A stretch of DNA of 38,728 bases, from positions 9,571 through 48,298 of the forward strand of contig PBBF01000022.1 of NCBI GenBank assembly GCA_002717745.1, in the 5' to 3' direction. This stretch comes from Acidobacteriota bacterium (lineage in GTDB: Bacteria; Acidobacteriota; Vicinamibacteria; Vicinamibacterales; UBA823). Within the stretch, counting starts at the first letter, position 1; each line of letters opens with the position of its first letter. The position numbers and the translations under genes are program-made. Below, in pieces: positions 33,944 to 38,728 of this stretch. The notes below the pieces were generated by a model. That model was not told the DNA's origin. It saw only the letters and a program-made list of their open reading frames with translations, and ran no database searches.

Positions 33944-35757
33944 AAACGCTCTTGCTTATTCTCATCACTGCTGCACCTGTGGCCGCTCAAGTTCCTTATG
34001 AGCGAATTCTGGGTGCTTCGTCCGAGCCTGAAAACTGGCTGACCTATTCCGGAACCTATGACGCACAACGCTACTCGACACTTGACCAGATTAATCGCGA
34101 CAACGTCGACCAACTTCAGCCAGCGTGGATTTATCAGACTGGATCGCTCCAGAAATTTGAGGTCTCCCCGCTCGTTGTTGACGGCGTCATGTACATTTCT
34201 GAGCCACCGAGTGATGCGGCCGCACTTGACCTCCGCACAGGACGCCCCATCTGGACTTACCGGCGTTCTCTCCCTCAGGGGATCGTGACCTGTTGTGGGC
34301 AGGTAAACCGTGGAGTGGCGCTTCTGGATGATCAGGTTTTTCTCGGGACAGTCGATGCGCACCTGGTTGCCCTTGATGCTCGAACCGGCCGGGTGCGCTG
34401 GGACGTTGAGGTTGCCGATTACACCATGGGGCATTCGGTGACGGTGGCACCGCTCGCGCTCAAGGACAAAATCATCGTTGGTATCGCTGGCGGGGAGTAT
34501 GGTATCCGAGGATTTCTTGACGCTTACGACCCAAGGACGGGCGAACGCCTGTGGCGTTTCTGGACCGTTCCGGGGCCCGGCGAGGTCGGTCATGACACGT
34601 GGTCAGGTGACAGCTGGCTCCGGGGTGGAGCACCGACGTGGGTGACTGGTGCCTATGACCCAGACCTTGATCTTCTCTACTGGGGAACGGGAAACCCCGG
34701 TCCGGATTTTATCGGCGAAGTACGCCTTGGAGATAACCTCTACTCCGAATCCGTGATCGCACTTGACCCTGATGACGGGGAACTGAAATGGCATTTCCAG
34801 TTTATCCCTCACGACATTCATGATTACGACGCCACCCAGGTTCCCGTGCTTCTCGACGCCGAATTTAGAGGTGAACCAAGAAAGCTTGTTGTATGGCCGA
34901 ATCGCAACGGTTTTTATTACGTAATCGACCGAGTCACGGGAGAGTTCCTGGTGGGAAAGGAGTTTGCTAAGCAGACCTGGGCTCTCGGTCTGGATGATAA
35001 CGGACGGCCTATTGAAGACCCTGCGACGATACCAAGTAAGGAAGGCGCCCTTGTCTATCCCGACGATGATGGAGCAGCCAATTGGTACAGCCCAACCTAC
35101 AGTCCCCAGACCAATCTCATTTATCAAAACGTTCGAGAAAAGGGCGGCATTTATTACCTCGCTGATGCGACTTACGAACCAGGAAAGATTTACATGGGTG
35201 CTAGTCGCCGCGTCGTTCCAGGAGAAGATCCCAAAGGGTTCTTGCGTGCGCTCCATCCCCTAACAGGTGATCTGGTTTGGGAGATTGCTGTCCACTCTCC
35301 ACCCTGGGCGGGTCTCATGTCCACCGCAGGCGGGTTGGTGTTTTCGGGAACCATGGAGGGTGACTTTTTTGCGGCAGATGCTCGAACAGGCGACGTTCTG
35401 TGGCGATTTCAAACGGGAGGCCGGGTCTACGCAAACCCAATCACGTATATGAGCGAGGGAAAACAATTTATTGCGATCGCTGCAGGAAACGCACTATTGA
35501 CCTTCGCACTACCAGGTTTGTCGCCACTTGGTTGGAGAAGCCCAGCCAATTGGGATCGAATTGAAGAGGGCATGTCCGAAGAACAGGTAGTGGCCATTTT
35601 GGGACCGCCAACGAAACGCGAGGAACAGTTTCTGAGTTACCTACAGCTGTCTTATGAAGGTCAAGTCGAAGGTAGTGGGTTCGTAAGTGGAAACATCACG
35701 CTGGAACGTAACCAGGTGGCAGGTTGGATGATTGAGCCGCCAGTTTTTGATCACTGA
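33940..35757 (+). CDS. PQQ-dependent alcohol-type dehydrogenase with a BamE-like C-terminal domain
   Basis: 605 residues with a signal peptide (about 1-16). The eight-bladed PQQ propeller starts NWLTYSGTYDAQRYSTLDQIN. Cofactor features of quinoprotein alcohol dehydrogenases are present: vicinal Cys118-Cys119, Glu186 (GGEYGIRG) and Asn252 (GTGNP) as metal ligands, and Asp295-Tyr296-Asp297 (HDYDATQ). The second Asp of this DYD motif is the extra ligand of lanthanide-type enzymes. Blades continue to about 520. The final 75 residues (NWDRIEEGMSEEQVVAILGPPTK, then ITLERNQVAGWMI) resemble the BamE/SmpA-OmlA fold, an unusual addition. It oxidises an alcohol or other substrate and probably passes electrons to the overlapping cytochrome gene's product. 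Confidence 0.88.
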   Translation: MKTLLLILITAAPVAAQVPYERILGASSEPENWLTYSGTYDAQRYSTLDQINRDNVDQLQPAWIYQTGSLQKFEVSPLVVDGVMYISEPPSDAAALDLRTGRPIWTYRRSLPQGIVTCCGQVNRGVALLDDQVFLGTVDAHLVALDARTGRVRWDVEVADYTMGHSVTVAPLALKDKIIVGIAGGEYGIRGFLDAYDPRTGERLWRFWTVPGPGEVGHDTWSGDSWLRGGAPTWVTGAYDPDLDLLYWGTGNPGPDFIGEVRLGDNLYSESVIALDPDDGELKWHFQFIPHDIHDYDATQVPVLLDAEFRGEPRKLVVWPNRNGFYYVIDRVTGEFLVGKEFAKQTWALGLDDNGRPIEDPATIPSKEGALVYPDDDGAANWYSPTYSPQTNLIYQNVREKGGIYYLADATYEPGKIYMGASRRVVPGEDPKGFLRALHPLTGDLVWEIAVHSPPWAGLMSTAGGLVFSGTMEGDFFAADARTGDVLWRFQTGGRVYANPITYMSEGKQFIAIAAGNALLTFALPGLSPLGWRSPANWDRIEEGMSEEQVVAILGPPTKREEQFLSYLQLSYEGQVEGSGFVSGNITLERNQVAGWMIEPPVFDH

Positions 35758-35921
35758 AGCCAACTTCGAGCTGCGAACGTTTCGTGTTTAGCCGCGTTCG
35801 TCATCTACAAAGCTTGCCTCGCGTGGGTCACGGAACTCGTTACCTATGAACCGCCGACCGCACCGTTTTTGATTTCAACGAAAAAATTAAGCCCCCGATT
35901 GGAGCCAAGGAGCCTGATGTC

Positions 35922-36410
35922 ATGAAGAATTTACTGAAGTTCGCGAGCGTATTCGTTGCCCTGCTAGTCACGTTCGCCCTCGGTTGGTTCTTGGCAGCGA
36001 CTGGGACTGGCCAGGCGGCAAATCCAGCTTCCTTGAGCGCCCTTGAGCTTAGGTTCACTGAACGCATGCAGAACATTGTTCTCGAAGGGCATTTCACGCT
36101 TGAGGGGCAGGACCAGCGTGACAGAAACCCAGAACGCTATGAAATTGCTGCCGTCACAAAACTAGATGGCGACCGATGGCGATTCGACGTGCGCTTAGTT
36201 TACGGCAGTGTGGATACCACGTTGCCAGTCGTGGTCCCTATTGTTTGGGCTGGTGATACCCCTATGGTCAGTATCACGGATTTTACTATTCCCGGTTTAG
36301 GAGAAAACTTTGGTGCGCGGGTCATTTTCTATGACGATCGCTACGCCGGTACCTGGAACCACGGAATACATGGTGGCACGATGTACGGCACACTCCGACC
36401 GATGCACTAA
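35922..36410 (+). CDS. Small exported protein of unknown function
   Basis: 162 residues. An N-terminal hydrophobic segment (about 7-28, FASVFVALLVTFALGWFLAA) is either a signal peptide or an anchor. The rest alternates short strands (MQNIVLEGHFTLEGQ, YEIAAVTKLDGDRWRFDVRLVYG, PVVVPIVWAGDTPMVSI) and ends NHGIHGGTMYGTLRPMH, a single small beta domain. The His/Gly-rich end may bind a metal, which is a guess. AAGGAG lies 9 bp before the ATG. The 164-bp gap to the dehydrogenase gene shows only a weak 6-bp stem. Confidence 0.8.
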   Translation: MKNLLKFASVFVALLVTFALGWFLAATGTGQAANPASLSALELRFTERMQNIVLEGHFTLEGQDQRDRNPERYEIAAVTKLDGDRWRFDVRLVYGSVDTTLPVVVPIVWAGDTPMVSITDFTIPGLGENFGARVIFYDDRYAGTWNHGIHGGTMYGTLRPMH

Positions 36411-36490
36411 AATAGAGCCAGGTTAGCTGTTGTTCATGAGGAATATGCAATTCAGGAAGTCTGATGGTTAGCTGGAGTAAGAGGGTCATC

Positions 36491-38728
36491 ATGAGTCGAC
36501 AATACGTTACGAGTCTTGGGAACATTCTTGGTTGCCTCGTATTTCTGTCTTCGAGTTTGCTCACGGTGCAGTTGTTAACCGCACAGTCTGTGGAAGACTT
36601 TGTTAATCAACTTGAGTGGCGGAATATCGGGCCCGCGAATATGGGTGGCCGCATCAACGATTTTGCTGTGGTCGAGGCGGACCCCAACATCGTATTCGCT
36701 GCCACGGCCTCGGCTGGTGTCTGGCGGACCACCAACAACGGTGTCACGTGGGAGCCGGTGTTCGACGAACAGCCAGTCAGCAGCATCGGTGACATCGCGG
36801 TCGCGCCCTCCGACCCTTCCATCGTGTGGGTTGGCTCGGGGGAATCGAATAACCGTCAGAGTTCGTCTTGGGGAAACGGAGTTTACAAATCGACCGATGG
36901 TGGTGACAGTTGGACGAACGTTGGTCTCGAGGATACCCTGCACATTGGGCGCATAGTTATTCATCCTACTAACCCAGAGGTCGTCTATGTCGCTGCCACG
37001 GGTCATCTTTGGGGCCCGAATGACGACCGCGGGCTGTATAAGACCACCGACGGCGGGCAGACCTGGACGAACACCCTCTTTATTGACCGCGACACAGGCA
37101 TGACCGATGTCGCAATGGACCCGGTTAGCCCTGGGACGCTGTATGCGGCGTCCTACCAGCGGCGCCGAACCGCCTTCGGTTTCAGCGGCGGCGGGCCGGG
37201 CAGCGGAATTTATAAGACAACCAACGGCGGTGAGAGTTGGAGGCGGTTGACTGATGGCCTACCCGACGGAATCACTGGGAGGGTCGGCCTCGACATTTAT
37301 CGCTCTGACCCTCGCATCGTCTACGCCGTCGTGCAGAATGCCAACGGAGGGATGTTTCGGTCTGACGACCGTGGAGAGTCGTGGACGCGCATGAGCGACA
37401 CTAATCCACGTCCGATGTATTACAGCCAAATTCGCATCGACCCTTTGAACGATCAACGCATCTGGGCAGCTGGTGCGCGGATGGTCTACTCACAGGACGG
37501 TGGAAAGACGTTCGTCGATGATTGGGTTCAGACAATCCATGGGGATTTTCACGCGCTCTGGATCAACCCAGCCGACTCGAACCACATGCTTGCTGGCTCT
37601 GACGGTGGTGTGCATTACTCGTACGACCGAGGGAGAACTTGGGACTTTGTGAACACCATGGCTCTCGGTCAGTTTTACGAAATCGGTTACGACATGGAGA
37701 CGCCCTATAACATTTACGGCGGGTTACAGGACAACGGCAGCTGGGGTGGGCCAGTACGGACACTCTACCGTCGCGGTATCACCAACGAGGACTGGTTTAG
37801 GGTCGGCGGCGGCGACGGCTTCTATACACAAGTGGACCCAAATGATCCGACCACGCTCTATGTGGAGTCGCAAAACGGTAATGTGTCACGTCTCGATCTG
37901 GAAACGAGTGAGCGGAAATCGATTCGACCCGAACCGGAGGACGAAAGCGAGCGTTATCGCTTTGACTGGAACAGCCCGATTCTTATTTCGCCGCATAACT
38001 CACAAACGATTTATTACGGTGGCAATCGGCTCTTCAAATCGACCGACCGTGGTGATACATGGACTACGACCGATGACCTGAGCAAGGATCAGGATCGAGA
38101 TGAGATGCCCATCATGGGAGTTGAAGTGACGGATGATACCCCGTCACGCCATGATGGGATTTCCACTTTTGGCCAGATCATCTCTATCAGTGAATCGCCA
38201 CGGCGCGAAGGTGTGCTTTACGTTGGTACGGACGATGGGAATGTGCAGGTGTCCCAGGATGGGGGCACAAGTTGGCAGGAAGTGGCTGGGTTGATTCCCG
38301 ACTTACCGGAGGGAACCTATGTCAGCCGGGTGCAAGCGTCCTATCATGCCGATACCCGAGTGTATGCCACGATGGACGGCCACCGTAGTGACGACTATAG
38401 CGTGTACGTCTATGTCAGTGAGGATTCCGGTGACAGCTGGCGGTCGCTTGCTTCGAATATACCCGACGGGCACACGATGAATGTCATTCGTGAGCATCCT
38501 CGGAACGAGAACTTACTCGTGCTCGGCGGTGAGTTTGGTGCTTACATCACAATCAACAGAGGTGAAGAATGGCATCAGATCAAGGGAGCAGTGCCGACGG
38601 TACCGGTCGACGACATTGCGATCCATTCACGAGACAATGACCTCATTCTTGGCACGCATGGTCGGAGCATCTGGGTGCTCGACGACATGACCCCACTTGA
38701 GAAACTGAGCGAGGGAGTGCTTGCGTCG
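36491..38728 (+). CDS. VPS10/Asp-box beta-propeller protein, 3'-truncated
   Basis: 746 codons are visible, open to the right edge. ATG at 36491 with GAGGG 5 bp upstream. Signal peptide about 1-32. LEWRNIGPANMGGRINDFAV opens a WD40/YVTN-like sortilin-type propeller. At least ten Asp-box turns recur (TDGGDSW, TDGGQTW, TNGGESW, DDRGESW, QDGGKTF, YDRGRTW, TDRGDTW, QDGGTSW, EDSGDSW, NRGEEW). A conserved GGLQDNGSWGGP sits mid-chain and LGTHGRSIWVLDD near the end. Databases often call such proteins glycosyl hydrolases, but no catalytic residues support that; extracellular binding or a peptidase-linked role is equally possible. About 250-350 residues probably lie beyond the window. Confidence 0.85.
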   Translation, partial: MSRQYVTSLGNILGCLVFLSSSLLTVQLLTAQSVEDFVNQLEWRNIGPANMGGRINDFAVVEADPNIVFAATASAGVWRTTNNGVTWEPVFDEQPVSSIGDIAVAPSDPSIVWVGSGESNNRQSSSWGNGVYKSTDGGDSWTNVGLEDTLHIGRIVIHPTNPEVVYVAATGHLWGPNDDRGLYKTTDGGQTWTNTLFIDRDTGMTDVAMDPVSPGTLYAASYQRRRTAFGFSGGGPGSGIYKTTNGGESWRRLTDGLPDGITGRVGLDIYRSDPRIVYAVVQNANGGMFRSDDRGESWTRMSDTNPRPMYYSQIRIDPLNDQRIWAAGARMVYSQDGGKTFVDDWVQTIHGDFHALWINPADSNHMLAGSDGGVHYSYDRGRTWDFVNTMALGQFYEIGYDMETPYNIYGGLQDNGSWGGPVRTLYRRGITNEDWFRVGGGDGFYTQVDPNDPTTLYVESQNGNVSRLDLETSERKSIRPEPEDESERYRFDWNSPILISPHNSQTIYYGGNRLFKSTDRGDTWTTTDDLSKDQDRDEMPIMGVEVTDDTPSRHDGISTFGQIISISESPRREGVLYVGTDDGNVQVSQDGGTSWQEVAGLIPDLPEGTYVSRVQASYHADTRVYATMDGHRSDDYSVYVYVSEDSGDSWRSLASNIPDGHTMNVIREHPRNENLLVLGGEFGAYITINRGEEWHQIKGAVPTVPVDDIAIHSRDNDLILGTHGRSIWVLDDMTPLEKLSEGVLAS

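Noticed and set aside
33892-35256. Two long minus-strand open frames (33892-34593 and 34603-35256)
   Set aside because: They are antisense to the PQQ dehydrogenase gene, lack domain features and have biased composition.
36491-38728. Glycosyl hydrolase activity for the propeller protein
   Set aside because: Asp-box repeats are structural; no catalytic acid pair can be pointed to.
1-38728. CRISPR arrays, prophage, defence islands or rRNA genes
   Set aside because: No regularly spaced repeats, phage-type genes, known defence genes or rRNA sequences were seen in reading the window.

Overview
The window looks like a chromosomal segment of an Acidobacteriota bacterium, most likely of the Vicinamibacteria type. 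This is inferred from gene content: several secreted families typical of that group (PD.xGxW proteins, a DUF6152 protein, a PQQ propeller protein with its cytochrome c, a VPS10/Asp-box propeller protein) sit beside conserved housekeeping genes. The cell is Gram-negative (Omp85 barrel, TamB-like protein, lipoprotein). GTG and TTG starts are frequent. I saw no insertion sequence, phage gene, CRISPR array or integration scar.

Layout. 2-3604: a biotin-dependent acyl-CoA carboxylase operon (carboxyltransferase cut by the left edge, biotin carboxylase, biotin carrier). 3628-11354: almost without a gap, an envelope assembly block of a TamB-like protein, an Omp85/BamA-family protein with about seven POTRA domains, and a SurA-like chaperone without a rotamase domain. 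A CPBP membrane protease converges on it. 12242-15350: a B12-dependent ribonucleotide reductase gene (nrdJ) behind an elaborate control region: two NrdR-box-like sites exactly 31 bp apart, a promoter, a foldable leader RNA beginning at the predicted transcription start, and a terminator-like hairpin just before the ribosome binding site. A strong intrinsic terminator follows the gene. An SDR oxidoreductase comes next.

16363-23310 (minus strand) is the conserved protein-quality cluster, read as tRNA-Leu(TAG), tig, clpP, clpX, lon, engB, rpmE. rpmE has its own promoter. 23544-27241 holds an AI-2E family permease, a TerB-like protein, two secreted minus-strand proteins (one DUF1028) and a lipocalin-like protein. 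27423-30316 is a tight plus-strand run of secreted proteins: a cytochrome c'-like lipoprotein, two paralogous PD.xGxW proteins and a DUF6152 protein. An esterase and pyruvate kinase lie on the minus strand (30405-32953). 33158-35757 is a two-gene operon for a dihaem cytochrome c and a PQQ-type dehydrogenase that carries the lanthanide-type DYD motif and a BamE-like tail. The window closes with a small secreted protein and a VPS10/Asp-box propeller protein cut by the right edge.

The observation most worth follow-up is the nrdJ leader (12297-12493). Promoter, RNA fold and terminator positions fit one another, so it is a candidate riboswitch or other structured cis-regulator. Second are the uncharacterised secreted cluster at 27423-30316 and the PQQ-propeller/BamE fusion.
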